Shown: positions 35,500 through 45,076 of the stretch, piece after piece | Numbering within the stretch: the stretch's first letter is position 1 | Layout of the letters: every line of letters begins with the position of its first letter | Source of the DNA: an uncultured Duncaniella sp. | GTDB lineage: Bacteria > Bacteroidota > Bacteroidia > Bacteroidales > Muribaculaceae | Assembly (NCBI GenBank): GCA_958352885.1 | Contig: CATWQI010000009.1 | Coordinates: forward strand, 1-64,000 | Direction of reading: 5' to 3' | DNA length: 64,000 bases | Program-made: the position numbers and the translations under genes | The notes under the pieces: model-generated | What the model saw: the letters and a program-made list of their open reading frames with translations, nothing else | Told to the model about the DNA's origin: nothing | The model's database searches: none

Positions 35500-38058
35500 A
35501 TGAAACTGCCTGTAAGTAAATCAAATGCTCCCGTATGGCGCGACATCACTGTAAAGTCGCTCCTCCCCGAAGCATTGAAACCGCTTGAAACGCTGTCACG
35601 CAACCTTTGGTGGGTGTGGAACAGCGAAGGTAAAAACCTCTTCCGCGACCTTGATCCGGACATCTGGCGTGCTACCGGAGAAAACCCTGTAATGCTCCTC
35701 CAGCAGCTCTCTTCCGAGCGCGTTGACAAGATTATCAACGACTCCGAGATGATGAACCGCATCAAGCATGTCTATGACATGTTCCAGGACTACATGTCAA
35801 AACCGATGCGCAAGGACATCCCCTCTGTTTCCTACTTCTCAATGGAGTATGGTCTTTGCAACTGCCTGAAGATTTATTCCGGCGGTCTTGGTGTCCTCGC
35901 CGGCGACTATATCAAGGAAGCATCCGACAGCTGCGTCGACATGACCGCCATCGGCTTCCTATACCGCTACGGCTATTTCACTCAGACTCTGAGCATGGAT
36001 GGCCAGCAGATAGCCAACTACGAGCCCCAGAATTTCAACCAGCTCCCCATCGAGCAGGTTCTTGACGACAACGGTCACCCCATGATTCTTGAGGTTCCTT
36101 ACCCCGGACGCATCATCTACAGCCACATCTGGCGTGTGAATGTAGGTCGTATGAAGCTCTATCTGCTCGACACAGACTTCGACATGAACAGCGAGTTTGA
36201 CCGTCCAATCACCCACCAGCTCTACGGCGGCGACTGGGAAAACCGTATCAAGCAGGAATATCTCCTCGGTATCGGTGGCGTGCTCGCTCTCAAGAAACTC
36301 GGCATCAACAACACTCTCTACCACGCAAATGAAGGTCACGCCGCACTTCTCAATCTCCAGCGCCTCGTCGATTACGTGGAGAAAGGCCTCGACTTCAACA
36401 CTGCCCTCGAGCTCGTACGCGCATCCGCTCTCTATACAGTACACACTCCGGTACCTGCAGGACATGACTACTTCGATGAAGGTCTTGCCCACAAGTACCT
36501 CTGCGAATTCCCCGGCAGACTCGGCATATCCTGGCAGGACCTCATGAACATGGGCCGCGAGAATCCCGACAGCCAGGACCGCTTCTCTATGAGCGTATTC
36601 GCTCTTAACACTTGCCAGGAAGCCAACGGTGTAAGCTGGCTTCACGGTGAGGTGTCAAAGAAGATGTTCGCAGGTCTCTGGAAAGGCTACACATGGGAAG
36701 AAAGCCACGTAGGTTACGTGACCAACGGTGTGCACATGCCCACATGGGCCGCAAGTGAATGGAAAGCATTCTACACCAAGCATCTCGGCGAGCAGGTGTT
36801 CGAGCACCAGAGCGACCCCAAGGCATGGGACGGAATCTTCAAGACCAAGGACGAGGATATCTGGGAAATGCGAATGGCGTTGAAGAACAAGTTCATCAAC
36901 TTCGTGAAGCGCGACTTCAAGGCTAAGTGGCTCGCCAACCAGGGTGACCCCTCAGCAGTAATCAAAATCCTCGAAAAGATTAACCCCAATGCGCTTATCA
37001 TCGGCTTTGCCCGTCGTTTTGCCACTTACAAGCGCGCTCACCTCCTATTCACCGACCTTGACCGCCTTGCACGCATTGTCAACAACGAACAGTTCCCCGT
37101 GCAGTTCGTATTCTCCGGAAAGGCACATCCCGCCGATGGAGCCGGACAAGGTCTCATCAAGCGTATCACTGAAATTTCACGCATGCCACAGTTCCAGGGT
37201 AAGATTATCTTCCTTGAGGACTACAACATGATTGTGGCAAAGCGTCTGGTAACAGGTGTGGACATCTGGCTTAACACCCCGACCCGTCCTCTCGAGGCAT
37301 CAGGCACTTCAGGTGAAAAGGCTGAGATGAACGGCGTGCTCAACTTCTCAGTGCTTGACGGCTGGTGGTACGAAGGCTACCGTCTTGACGAAAAGGCAGG
37401 TTGGGCTCTCACTGACAAGCGCACATTCACCGACCAGGGTCAGCAGGACAAGCTCGACGCAGCTACCATCTACTCTATGCTTGAGAACGAGATTATCCCA
37501 TTATACTTCGCCAAGAACTCCAAGGGATATTCACCCGAATGGATTCAGTACATCAAACGTTCTATCGGTCACATCGCTCCTCAGTACACCATGCAGCGCA
37601 TGATTGAGGACTATATCGACCGTTTCTACGAACCGGAGGCAAAACGCTTCGACAAGCTCGCTGCCGATAACTTCAAGGTGGCTAAAGAAATCGCCGCTTG
37701 GAAGGAAAAAGTAGCAGCCGCTTGGGATGGCATCCAGGTTCTCGAATGTGTGACCAAGGAGGATATCCACAAGAACAACAATACCGGTCAGCCTTACACC
37801 ACAATCGTCAAGATTGACTCTAACGGTCTTGCTGACGATCTCGCTCTTGAACTTGTTATCGACAAGTTTGAGGACAACACAGAGAAGCGTGTAGGTTCCA
37901 TCCCCTTCAAGATTGTAGCTAAGGAAGGTAACATCGTAGCCTTCGAGCTCCAGAGCAAGCTACGTAACCCGGGCGTGTTCCGTTACAGCTACCGTCTATA
38001 TCCGTCCAACCCGCTTATCCCCCACCGTCAGGACTTCGCGTTCGTACGCTGGATTTAA
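35500..38058 (+). CDS. glgP: Alpha-glucan (glycogen) phosphorylase, GT35
   Basis: 852 residues. Phosphorolysis of alpha-1,4-glucan to glucose-1-phosphate with PLP. It begins with the DUF3417-type N-terminus (RNLWWVWNSEGKNLFRDLDP) of the short phosphorylase branch. Visible core motifs are SMEYGL, YSGGLGVLAGDYIKEASD, NEGHAAL, the FARRFATYKRAHL segment and the PLP-lysine region MEASGTSGEKAEMNGVLNFSVLDGWW (read here as LEASGTSGEKAEMNG). The C-terminal 90 residues are a family extension. Ends in a strong hairpin at 38088. Confidence 0.94.
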   Translation: MKLPVSKSNAPVWRDITVKSLLPEALKPLETLSRNLWWVWNSEGKNLFRDLDPDIWRATGENPVMLLQQLSSERVDKIINDSEMMNRIKHVYDMFQDYMSKPMRKDIPSVSYFSMEYGLCNCLKIYSGGLGVLAGDYIKEASDSCVDMTAIGFLYRYGYFTQTLSMDGQQIANYEPQNFNQLPIEQVLDDNGHPMILEVPYPGRIIYSHIWRVNVGRMKLYLLDTDFDMNSEFDRPITHQLYGGDWENRIKQEYLLGIGGVLALKKLGINNTLYHANEGHAALLNLQRLVDYVEKGLDFNTALELVRASALYTVHTPVPAGHDYFDEGLAHKYLCEFPGRLGISWQDLMNMGRENPDSQDRFSMSVFALNTCQEANGVSWLHGEVSKKMFAGLWKGYTWEESHVGYVTNGVHMPTWAASEWKAFYTKHLGEQVFEHQSDPKAWDGIFKTKDEDIWEMRMALKNKFINFVKRDFKAKWLANQGDPSAVIKILEKINPNALIIGFARRFATYKRAHLLFTDLDRLARIVNNEQFPVQFVFSGKAHPADGAGQGLIKRITEISRMPQFQGKIIFLEDYNMIVAKRLVTGVDIWLNTPTRPLEASGTSGEKAEMNGVLNFSVLDGWWYEGYRLDEKAGWALTDKRTFTDQGQQDKLDAATIYSMLENEIIPLYFAKNSKGYSPEWIQYIKRSIGHIAPQYTMQRMIEDYIDRFYEPEAKRFDKLAADNFKVAKEIAAWKEKVAAAWDGIQVLECVTKEDIHKNNNTGQPYTTIVKIDSNGLADDLALELVIDKFEDNTEKRVGSIPFKIVAKEGNIVAFELQSKLRNPGVFRYSYRLYPSNPLIPHRQDFAFVRWI

Positions 38059-38087
38059 TTGGCAGGCAGGACATTCCTGATACTATT

Positions 38088-38127
38088 CCGTCCCCGGAAC
38101 CTCGATTTGGTTCCGGGGACGGTTTAT
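38088..38127 (+). terminator. Terminator after glgP
   Basis: A 14-bp perfect stem (38088-38101 with 38109-38122), a seven-base loop, then TTTATATTTT. Clear intrinsic terminator of the glycogen unit. Confidence 0.85.
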
Positions 38128-38298
38128 ATTTTCCATACATCCCAATAAATATGCTAAAGAACATAAAAATTTCTTAAACTCTTTCCTGACCCAACCGTTA
38201 TTGTAATATAGCTTCGTAACCCAGCCATTCATCGACCGACGCTACGCAGCCTGAAAATCTACAATCAAACCTATCTACTTACTTAAAACCACCCTGAC

Positions 38299-39126
38299 AT
38301 GAACACTCACGTTTCATTACTCCGCGGCGCAGCCTGCGCACTTTTCGTAGGTATCGCATCATCACTCGCTTTTGCACAGCAGCCAGCAACAACCAAGAAA
38401 GTCAAGGATCATCGCACCAATCCCGAGGTATTCTTCCTCCAGGAAGGCGACGTGCCCAACAGCTATCTCCTCCTCCCTCCCCCACCGGACGGTGCATCCA
38501 TCACTTTCCTCAACGACCAGGCACGTTATACCTGGGGCAAGACCATGCGAAACACCCCTCGAGGCGACCAGGCAGTCACTGACGCAAGAGTAGAAGGCAA
38601 CGGTGTCCCTGAAGCATTCTCTGAGGCATTCGGAGTCGAGATTTGCCAGGACGAAACTCCTGAAATACTGAAACTCGTCATAGGTATGCGTGAGGACGCA
38701 GGAGACCTCGGCACTCGTGAAGCGAAAAATTACTACAACCGCCAGCGCCCCTTCTCATTCTATGAGGAAGACACCTGCAACCCCGAACAGCAACAAGAAC
38801 TGTCCACCAACGGCTCATATCCCTCAGGACACACCTCCATCGGATGGGCAACAGCACTTGTCCTCGCCGAAATCAATCCTGAGCGACAAAATGAAATCCT
38901 GAAACGAGGATACGAGATGGGTGAAAGCCGCGTCATCTGCGGATATCATTTCCAAAGCGACGTCGACGCAGGCCGCATCACCGGTGCCGTAACTGTAGCA
39001 CGCCTTCATGCCGATCCAGCTTTCCAGAAACAGCTCGAGAAAGCGAAAACAGAGTTCAAACAGCTCAAAAAGGCAGGTAAAGTGGCAAAAGGAACTCCCG
39101 TTCCCACCCCTACCACCACTGATTAG
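38299..39126 (+). CDS. Class A non-specific acid phosphatase (PAP2 superfamily)
   Basis: 275 residues, signal peptide MNTHVSLLRGAACALFVGIASSLAFAQ, so periplasmic. The full PAP2 phosphatase signature is present: KNYYNRQRP (K143-x6-RP), PSGH (175-178) and SRVICGYHFQSD (S210-R-x5-H217-x3-D221). It dephosphorylates organic phosphomonoesters. The C-terminal 40 residues are Lys-rich and end in a Pro/Thr tail. The porin O/P gene 97 bases downstream suggests a phosphate-scavenging pair, but no pho box is visible. The 240 bases between glgP and this gene hold only the glgP terminator. Confidence 0.92.
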   Translation: MNTHVSLLRGAACALFVGIASSLAFAQQPATTKKVKDHRTNPEVFFLQEGDVPNSYLLLPPPPDGASITFLNDQARYTWGKTMRNTPRGDQAVTDARVEGNGVPEAFSEAFGVEICQDETPEILKLVIGMREDAGDLGTREAKNYYNRQRPFSFYEEDTCNPEQQQELSTNGSYPSGHTSIGWATALVLAEINPERQNEILKRGYEMGESRVICGYHFQSDVDAGRITGAVTVARLHADPAFQKQLEKAKTEFKQLKKAGKVAKGTPVPTPTTTD

Positions 39127-39223
39127 TAGATTGCTCTGACAATTACCACGCCAAATCTGTCTGCGAAACACTACGCAGAGAATTAAACTTCCACTTCCAC
39201 AACTAAAAAAAATATACACCGCA

Positions 39224-40396
39224 ATGAAAGCTATAATGATTGCATGCGCGGTTGCCTCACTATGCGCTTTTTCCGCCATGGCGGACGATGATAATGCCCC
39301 CAAACTGACAGTCAAACCCACAGGGAGAATACTTATGGACGGTGCTGTATACATGGGCGGCAACAGTAAAATAGAATCTGACGAGCAGGACACCAAATTT
39401 GTCGACGGAGTAGCAATCCCCGACCTCCGACTCGGAGCCAAGGCAAGCTACGGCAAATGGAAAGCCAAGATTGACGTCGGTTTCGGATACGGCAAAGTAG
39501 GGCTCAAGGACACATACCTCGAATATGACTTCAACGAATCCAATCTAATCCGAGGCGGCTACTTCGTACCGCAATGGGGTCTGAACTCCGAGACCAGCTC
39601 GTCTATGAAACCGTCATACGAAGAGCCTACCTCCAACGAATTCTTCTATGCAAATCCCCGTCTGCTCGCACTTATGTGGGTTTACGACAAGGCCCAATAC
39701 TTTGCAGGCACATCCGTATTCACCGAGGCTGGCGCAATGACACAGAACGCCACAGCAATGGGCAAACAGGCATGGGGCGTACAGACACGCCTACTGTGGC
39801 GCCCGAAGCATACCGACGGCGACGCCATACAGGTAGGATGCTCGTTCAACTACTCGTCACCCACAGCCGACGACCACACCGGATTCACATACTCCGCCAA
39901 CTTCCCGAGCCGCGTATCAAAGGTCACCGACCTCTCAGCCACCGTCGACCATGCCAAAGGTTCATTCAAGCTTACACCTGAATTCCTCCTTATCAAAGGC
40001 AATGTCGCATTCGAGACACAATATTACTACATGAATGTGATACGCAAAGATGGATTCAAAAATTATCGAGCTCACGGTGCTTACGGAATGCTGCGCACAC
40101 TCCTCATCGGCTCGCAGTACACCTACACACACGCTGACGCAGGTGTCGCAACTCCCGACAAAGGGTCTCTTGAAATGGTGCTCGGCTACAACTATACTAA
40201 GGCATCCGACTCAGCCGCCGGGATACACGGAGGTATCAGCCAGGACATCAACTGCACATTAAACTATTATGTGAACTCATGGATGATAGCCCGTCTGCGC
40301 TACTCGTATACCACGGTTCGTGACCGCCAGGTAGAGAATCTCCTCCCAAAACGCCACGTGAACATACTTGAAGCCCGACTGCAAATCATCTTCTGA
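39224..40396 (+). CDS. Porin O/P-like outer-membrane protein
   Basis: 390 residues with a signal peptide (MKAIMIACAVASLCAFSAMA). Strand and turn sequence DLRLGAKASYGKWKAKIDVGFGYGKVGLKDTYLEYDFNESNLIRGGYFVPQWGLNSETSSS-type features (porin O/P: inherited 'ligand' strands followed by GGYFVPQWGL) and the final aromatic NILEARLQIIF support an outer-membrane barrel. It follows the acid phosphatase gene and may be co-transcribed with it. Family assignment is reasonably sure; substrate is not. Confidence 0.8.
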   Translation: MKAIMIACAVASLCAFSAMADDDNAPKLTVKPTGRILMDGAVYMGGNSKIESDEQDTKFVDGVAIPDLRLGAKASYGKWKAKIDVGFGYGKVGLKDTYLEYDFNESNLIRGGYFVPQWGLNSETSSSMKPSYEEPTSNEFFYANPRLLALMWVYDKAQYFAGTSVFTEAGAMTQNATAMGKQAWGVQTRLLWRPKHTDGDAIQVGCSFNYSSPTADDHTGFTYSANFPSRVSKVTDLSATVDHAKGSFKLTPEFLLIKGNVAFETQYYYMNVIRKDGFKNYRAHGAYGMLRTLLIGSQYTYTHADAGVATPDKGSLEMVLGYNYTKASDSAAGIHGGISQDINCTLNYYVNSWMIARLRYSYTTVRDRQVENLLPKRHVNILEARLQIIF

Positions 40397-40455
40397 CAAA
40401 ATCAGGCTCCACCACAACCACACCGGGCAGAGGTTCTGACCGCCCGACAAAACAA

Positions 40456-40492
40456 GAGGATTGGAAAGCGTCCACAACGCATTCCAATCCTC
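40456..40492. terminator. Hairpin between the convergent porin and cysteine desulfidase genes
   Basis: An 11-bp stem GAGGATTGGAA/TTCCAATCCTC (40456-40466 with 40482-40492). Neither side has a strong T run; it could stop transcription from both directions weakly. Confidence 0.45.
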
Positions 40493-40531
40493 TCGCTATT
40501 TCTATACCGGTTGAAAAGCAGATGCCGGCTA

Positions 40532-41812
40532 TTACTTCGTAGTCATTATTTTCAGCACAAGGCGGTCAGTCTCCGTCATCGCCTCTCTGCCGATTGATGT
40601 CAGGTTATGGATGGTAGCGTCCACATCCTCGCTCACTATCCCTTCGGCTGAAGTCACACACTTGCCGTTCATGGCAAGCATGGCAGACATCATGGCTGTG
40701 GTCACACCCGACGATATCTTGAGCGCACACGAAGGCTTGGCTCCATCGCAAATCATTCCGGTCAGATTGGCTATCATATTCTTTATAGCCGCGCATACCT
40801 CGTCAAAGCCCCCTCCCATCAGATAGACAATCGCACCGGACGCACCGGTCGATGCAACGACACATCCGCAAAGGGCAGACAGCCTGCCGAGACTCTGCTT
40901 GATATATATGCTTGTAAGATGGCTCAGTATAAGAGCGCGTATAGTCTGCTCCTCTGTGGCATTCATATCCTCCGCAAAACTTACCACAGGCATAGTGGCG
41001 GTGATACCCTGATTGCCGCTTCCGGAATTGGACATTACAGCTATAGGAGCTCCACCCATACGGGCGTCACAGGCAGCGGATGTGTAGGATATCATGTGTT
41101 CGACCGGTGTATCGCCATAGTACTTCATTCCATACCGGCGTATCGTGGCACCCAGCGAATGGCCATAGTCACCTTTCAGCGCAGTTTCCGAGGCAGCCTT
41201 GTTAAGCTCCTTTGCCTCCATTATAAAATCCAGTTCCTCCACCGGAGTCTCCGTCGCAAATTCGAATATGGTTGCCATATCGAGAGCTACGTCATCAATC
41301 GCCTCAACAGAGTCGCCGACAGCTTCCTCACTGTGAAGCACCTCTCCGTTCTTTTCAAGTCTGACAAAATGGGTATGCTCACATGAAATCACAGCTCTGG
41401 CAGTATCATCTCCGGCTGTCACTGTAACATCGATATGCAACTTTGAGGGTGCGTCAGCATCAAGGTCTATTTTTATCCTGCCCTCCGAGATATACTTTTT
41501 CCCACGCTCCACCGCCTCGGGACACACATCACGCAGCACCTCCAGGGAATACTCCGGTTTCCCAATCAGCGCACCGAGAGCCATGGCGATGGGAAGCCCA
41601 ATCATACCTGTACCCGGGATACCTACACCCATAGCGTTCTTGAGGATATTGCTGCTGAGACGAGCCTCTATCCTCTCCGGCTCACTTCCGAGTAATTCGG
41701 TAGCTTTCGCCACGCACAGCGCCACGGCAACAGGTTCTGTACACCCGATGGCAGGCACGACTTCGCGTTTTATAAGGGAGATAATCTTTCCCCTTCTCTC
41801 TTCTTTTATCAT
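40532..41812 (-). CDS. cyuA: L-cysteine desulfidase / serine dehydratase alpha-like (CyuA, UPF0597)
   Basis: 426 residues. Iron-sulfur enzyme that breaks L-cysteine down to pyruvate, ammonia and sulfide. The N-terminus IIKREVVPAIGCTEPVAVAL with Cys24 is the family hallmark; other conserved cysteines lie in CGCVVASTGASGAIVYLMGGG and GMICDGAKPSCALKI, as expected for the [4Fe-4S] site. SNSGSGNQGITATMPV is also typical. Its own promoter is at 41865-41895; the gene stands alone with no transporter beside it. Confidence 0.9.
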   Translation of the reverse strand: MIKEERRGKIISLIKREVVPAIGCTEPVAVALCVAKATELLGSEPERIEARLSSNILKNAMGVGIPGTGMIGLPIAMALGALIGKPEYSLEVLRDVCPEAVERGKKYISEGRIKIDLDADAPSKLHIDVTVTAGDDTARAVISCEHTHFVRLEKNGEVLHSEEAVGDSVEAIDDVALDMATIFEFATETPVEELDFIMEAKELNKAASETALKGDYGHSLGATIRRYGMKYYGDTPVEHMISYTSAACDARMGGAPIAVMSNSGSGNQGITATMPVVSFAEDMNATEEQTIRALILSHLTSIYIKQSLGRLSALCGCVVASTGASGAIVYLMGGGFDEVCAAIKNMIANLTGMICDGAKPSCALKISSGVTTAMMSAMLAMNGKCVTSAEGIVSEDVDATIHNLTSIGREAMTETDRLVLKIMTTK

Positions 41813-41864
41813 AGTAACACACGGCTTTATGATGCCGATTTAAGGTCAACATATTAATCAATGG

Positions 41865-41895
41865 CAAAGTTACGCCATTTCCGATTCTCCTGCAA
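41865..41895 (-). promoter_or_regulatory. Promoter of cyuA
   Basis: Minus strand TTG (41895 to 41893), a 20-base spacer and TAACTTTG (41872 to 41865). Full consensus; leader about 45 bases. Confidence 0.7.
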
Positions 41896-41926
41896 GTCAA
41901 ATATGCCACAACAACCGGTACTCTAT

Positions 41927-41974
41927 AAAATGACTCCCCGCATCAGTCACAGCGGATGGATGCGGGGAGTCATT
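41927..41974 (-). terminator. Terminator after era
   Basis: A 16-bp stem (41974-41959 with 41944-41929) on the minus strand followed by TTTTATAG. It ends the era message before the cyuA promoter. Confidence 0.8.
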
Positions 41975-42028
41975 AGCTTTATAGGACTGTACCGGAAAGT
42001 CGGCACGCTCGTCAATGAGCGTCAGCCA

Positions 42029-42913
42029 TTATTCGAGATAGCCGAACGAGCGAAGCTTGTTTTCACGGTTACGCCAGTTTGGCTCGACCTTTACAAACAG
42101 TTCAAGGAATACGCTCTTGCCGAAGAATTTCTCGATATCCTTGCGGGCATCAGTACCGACCTTTTTGATTTTACTTCCGGCATGCCCGATGATAATACCC
42201 TTCTGACTGTCACGCTCCACATAAATCACAGCCATGATATGTATGGCATTCTCCTTCTCCTCAAACTTCTCCACTATTACTTCCACCGAGTAAGGTATCT
42301 CCTTATCGTACAGAAGCAATATCTTTTCACGGATTATCTCGGTCACAAAGAAACGTGCCGGCTTGTCTGTAAGAGCGTCCTTGCCGAAATAAGGGGCAGA
42401 GACGGGGAGCAGCTCCACTATTCTGGCAAGCAGGTTGTCAACATTGAACCTCTCCTTGGCTGAGATAGGAAATATCTCGGCGTTAGGAAGTATGCCGCGC
42501 CACTTGTCCGTCAATTCTTCCAGCTGCGACTGCTCCTTTACCATATCAATCTTATTGATTACAAGCAGCACCGGAATCTTCTCCTTGGCAACCTTTGCGA
42601 GGAAATCAGCATTTTTCGACGCATCCTCCACCACATCGGTAACATATATGAGCACATCGGCATCCACGAGAGCCCCCTCGCTGAAATTCAGCATGCTCTC
42701 CTGAAGCTTATACTTAGGAGTAAGGACTCCGGGAGTGTCAGAGAACACTATCTGGTACTCGGGAGTGTTCACAATGCCCATTATACGATGACGTGTGGTC
42801 TGCGCCTTCGATGTTATGATACTGATTCGTTCACCCACAAGGTCATTCATAAGGGTCGACTTACCCACATTCGGGTTGCCTACTATATTGACAAATCCTG
42901 CTTTATGTTCCAT
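42029..42913 (-). CDS. era: GTPase Era
   Basis: Ribosome-assembly GTPase that binds the 3' end of 16S rRNA. 294 residues. G1 GNPNVGKST (12-20), switch and G3 DTPG, G4 NKID, G5 SAKE are intact, and the C-terminal KH domain carries VERDSQKGIIIGHAGSKIKKVGTDARKDIE. In the DUF177-rpmF-fabH-era order common in Bacteroidetes; a hairpin at 42951 separates it from fabH. Confidence 0.96.
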   Translation of the reverse strand: MEHKAGFVNIVGNPNVGKSTLMNDLVGERISIITSKAQTTRHRIMGIVNTPEYQIVFSDTPGVLTPKYKLQESMLNFSEGALVDADVLIYVTDVVEDASKNADFLAKVAKEKIPVLLVINKIDMVKEQSQLEELTDKWRGILPNAEIFPISAKERFNVDNLLARIVELLPVSAPYFGKDALTDKPARFFVTEIIREKILLLYDKEIPYSVEVIVEKFEEKENAIHIMAVIYVERDSQKGIIIGHAGSKIKKVGTDARKDIEKFFGKSVFLELFVKVEPNWRNRENKLRSFGYLE

Positions 42914-42950
42914 TGATGATTACAATTAATTAATTCGTATGCCATTAAAA

Positions 42951-42980
42951 CAAAAATAGCACCTAAAAAGATGCTATTTT
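42951..42980 (-). terminator. Possible terminator/attenuating hairpin between fabH and era
   Basis: AAAATAGCA/TGCTATTTT (42954-42962 with 42972-42980) followed on the minus strand by TTTTTGTTTT. A TATTTTTG -7-like element overlaps it (42958 to 42951), so the stretch might both end the fabH message and begin era. Confidence 0.5.
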
Positions 42981-43027
42981 ATGATTTTTTCTGTAACACT
43001 CCTCCTGAGGGGATAGCGTCACAGTTA

Positions 43028-44011
43028 TCAGAGATCCCAGATGATATAGAGTGCACCCCAGGTGAATCCCGCTCCGAAAGCGGTAAGGATTACACGGTCA
43101 CCCTTCTTAAGGCGATCCTTATATTCATCAAGACACAAGGGAATTGACGCAGCGGATGTGTTACCGTACTTCTCGATGTTGACAAGCACCTTCTCGCTGG
43201 CGATACCGAGACGAGAACCTACAGCCTCTATGATGCGGAGGTTTGCCTGATGGGGAATGAACCAATCCACACTGTCGATGGTAAGATTGTTGCGCTTCAT
43301 CACCTCGAGTGAAGATTCAAGCATATCGGTAACAGCATTTTTGTACACGTTACGTCCGTCCTGAATCACATAGTGCTGCTGCGCATCGATAGTCTCGTGT
43401 GATGCGGGCAGAGCGGAACCGCCGGCAGGCATCCAGAGATGTTCGAGACCCTCGCCGTCAATATGGAACACACCGTCGATAATACCTACATTCTCCTCGG
43501 TTGGTTCAAGAAGCATAGCGCCGGCACCGTCACCGAAAAGGGGGCAGGTAGCTCGATCGGTATAATTGGTCATTGACGACATTTTCTCGGCAGCGACAAC
43601 TACAACCTTCTTGCGGAGACCTGACTTCACATAAGCGGCACCGTCCTCAAGTGCGACGAGGAAACCTGCGCATGCAGCCTGTATATCGTAAGAATAGGCA
43701 TTTGTCAGACCAAGATTGTGGGCTATGATTGAACCTGTGGAGGGAAAACGATAGTCGGGATTGGAGGTGGCGCAGATAAGCAAATCCACTTCCTCAGGCT
43801 TGGTGCCGGTTGATTCCAACAGACGCTCTACAGCCTTGATGCCAAGAAATGATGAACCTTTCGAGGGGTCGCGGAGGATGCGACGTTCCTTGATGCCGAC
43901 ACGTGTGGTTATCCACTCGTCGTTGGTGTCCACCATTTTGGACAACATTTCGTTATCCAGAATATCATCGGGAGCATAGGAGGCAAGTCCCGTAATGCGT
44001 GCATTAAGCAT
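43028..44011 (-). CDS. fabH: 3-oxoacyl-ACP synthase III (FabH)
   Basis: Condenses acyl-CoA with malonyl-ACP to start fatty acid synthesis. 327 residues. Catalytic Cys114 in AACAGF, His254 in PHQANLR and Asn284 in YGNTSAAS form the complete triad; the N-terminal DEWITTRVGIKER and the end AFGAGFTWGA are typical. 93 bases downstream of rpmF, a familiar neighbour in fatty-acid/ribosome clusters. Confidence 0.96.
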   Translation of the reverse strand: MLNARITGLASYAPDDILDNEMLSKMVDTNDEWITTRVGIKERRILRDPSKGSSFLGIKAVERLLESTGTKPEEVDLLICATSNPDYRFPSTGSIIAHNLGLTNAYSYDIQAACAGFLVALEDGAAYVKSGLRKKVVVVAAEKMSSMTNYTDRATCPLFGDGAGAMLLEPTEENVGIIDGVFHIDGEGLEHLWMPAGGSALPASHETIDAQQHYVIQDGRNVYKNAVTDMLESSLEVMKRNNLTIDSVDWFIPHQANLRIIEAVGSRLGIASEKVLVNIEKYGNTSAASIPLCLDEYKDRLKKGDRVILTAFGAGFTWGALYIIWDL

Positions 44012-44104
44012 AACTAAAACTACTTTTAAAACTGACCGGGCACATAAAAATCACACGCAGACCCGGTCAGAGCTGCGCGAGATTTTCGTTTGTCATCAGT
44101 CTGT

Positions 44105-44290
44105 TTAGACTGCTGCTGTTTTTTCGATTGCTATGCGTCCGCGGTAGTAGCCACATTCACCACACACTGTGTGATAGAGGTGCCATGAACCACAGTTGGG
44201 GCAGAGTGCCAGAGTAGGAACAACAGCCTTATCGTGAGTACGACGCTTAGCTGTACGAGTCTTTGATTGTTTTCGTTTAGGATGTGCCAT
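44105..44290 (-). CDS. rpmF: 50S ribosomal protein L32
   Basis: 61 residues. N-terminus AHPKRKQSKTRTAKRRTHDK and a four-cysteine zinc ribbon CPNC (32-35)...CGEC are typical of L32. Between DUF177 and fabH, its standard position. Confidence 0.97.
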   Translation of the reverse strand: MAHPKRKQSKTRTAKRRTHDKAVVPTLALCPNCGSWHLYHTVCGECGYYRGRIAIEKTAAV

Positions 44291-44360
44291 GACTTTATTG
44301 TATTATTTTATTATCGTGAGAAATGTAATAATTTTCTATCTGTTAAAGTGGGGGGAATTC

Positions 44361-44972
44361 TCAATCCTCGCTGACATTTGCCTCGCCCTTTGAGGATAGC
44401 TTCTTCAGCTCATCCCAGCGAGGGTCGGTGATTTGTTCGTCAGCCGCATCGGGAGCCGAGTCCATAGTCTCCATCTCCTGCATGAGCTGGTCGGTAAGTT
44501 CTGCGTCCTCGTCGTCCATTTTGGTGGCGCGGTGCTTGCGGAGAAGGGCGCTCATTGCCCGGTTGCATTTTCCCAACGGATGCACATGCTTGACGGGGAT
44601 GGCAAGTGACGCTGTGTCATAAATCATATATGACACATTGAGATAATTCTCACTTTCCGGTATGACGAGAAGCTCGTCAGTCTCGGAATAGTCTTCACCA
44701 AATTTGACCGCAATGTCGTATGTAGCCTCTATCGGCTGGATCAAATCATCCAGACAACGGTCACATATCAACGTCACAGTACCGGCAACGTTAAACGCAA
44801 GATTATAAATATCATGCTTGTGCGTCACCGTCAACTTGACCGAGAGGTCTGCGTCGTGTATGTCGGCGCTTTCCATATTGACGAAAAACTGTTTTCCCAA
44901 ATGATACTCAAATTCCTGAGTGCCTTCGGGAATGTTTTTCAATGGAAGGCGGAATTCTGAAAATTTTCCCAC
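44361..44972 (-). CDS. DUF177 (YceD-like) protein
   Basis: 203 residues with a GTG start; no ATG is available nearby. The family contains a conserved CDRCL...(CxxC-type) segment, here CDRCLDDLI, and is linked to 23S rRNA metabolism and ribosome assembly in other bacteria. Acidic overall, with a Glu/Asp-rich C-terminus. First gene of the DUF177-rpmF-fabH unit, with its own promoter 26 bases upstream. Confidence 0.9.
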   Translation of the reverse strand: MGKFSEFRLPLKNIPEGTQEFEYHLGKQFFVNMESADIHDADLSVKLTVTHKHDIYNLAFNVAGTVTLICDRCLDDLIQPIEATYDIAVKFGEDYSETDELLVIPESENYLNVSYMIYDTASLAIPVKHVHPLGKCNRAMSALLRKHRATKMDDEDAELTDQLMQEMETMDSAPDAADEQITDPRWDELKKLSSKGEANVSED

Positions 44973-44997
44973 TACAATATTGGTTGAAAAAACTGTG

Positions 44998-45028
44998 CAA
45001 AGGTAGACAAAATCTTTTAGATTTCAAA
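44998..45028 (-). promoter_or_regulatory. Promoter of the DUF177-rpmF-fabH operon
   Basis: Minus strand TTTG (45028 to 45025), a 19-base spacer and TACCTTTG (45005 to 44998). Full consensus; the 5' leader is short, below 25 bases. Confidence 0.78.
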
Positions 45029-45076
45029 ATATTACCCGATTTTTTCAGTCTGAACTACTTTTTACAGCCTTTTCGG

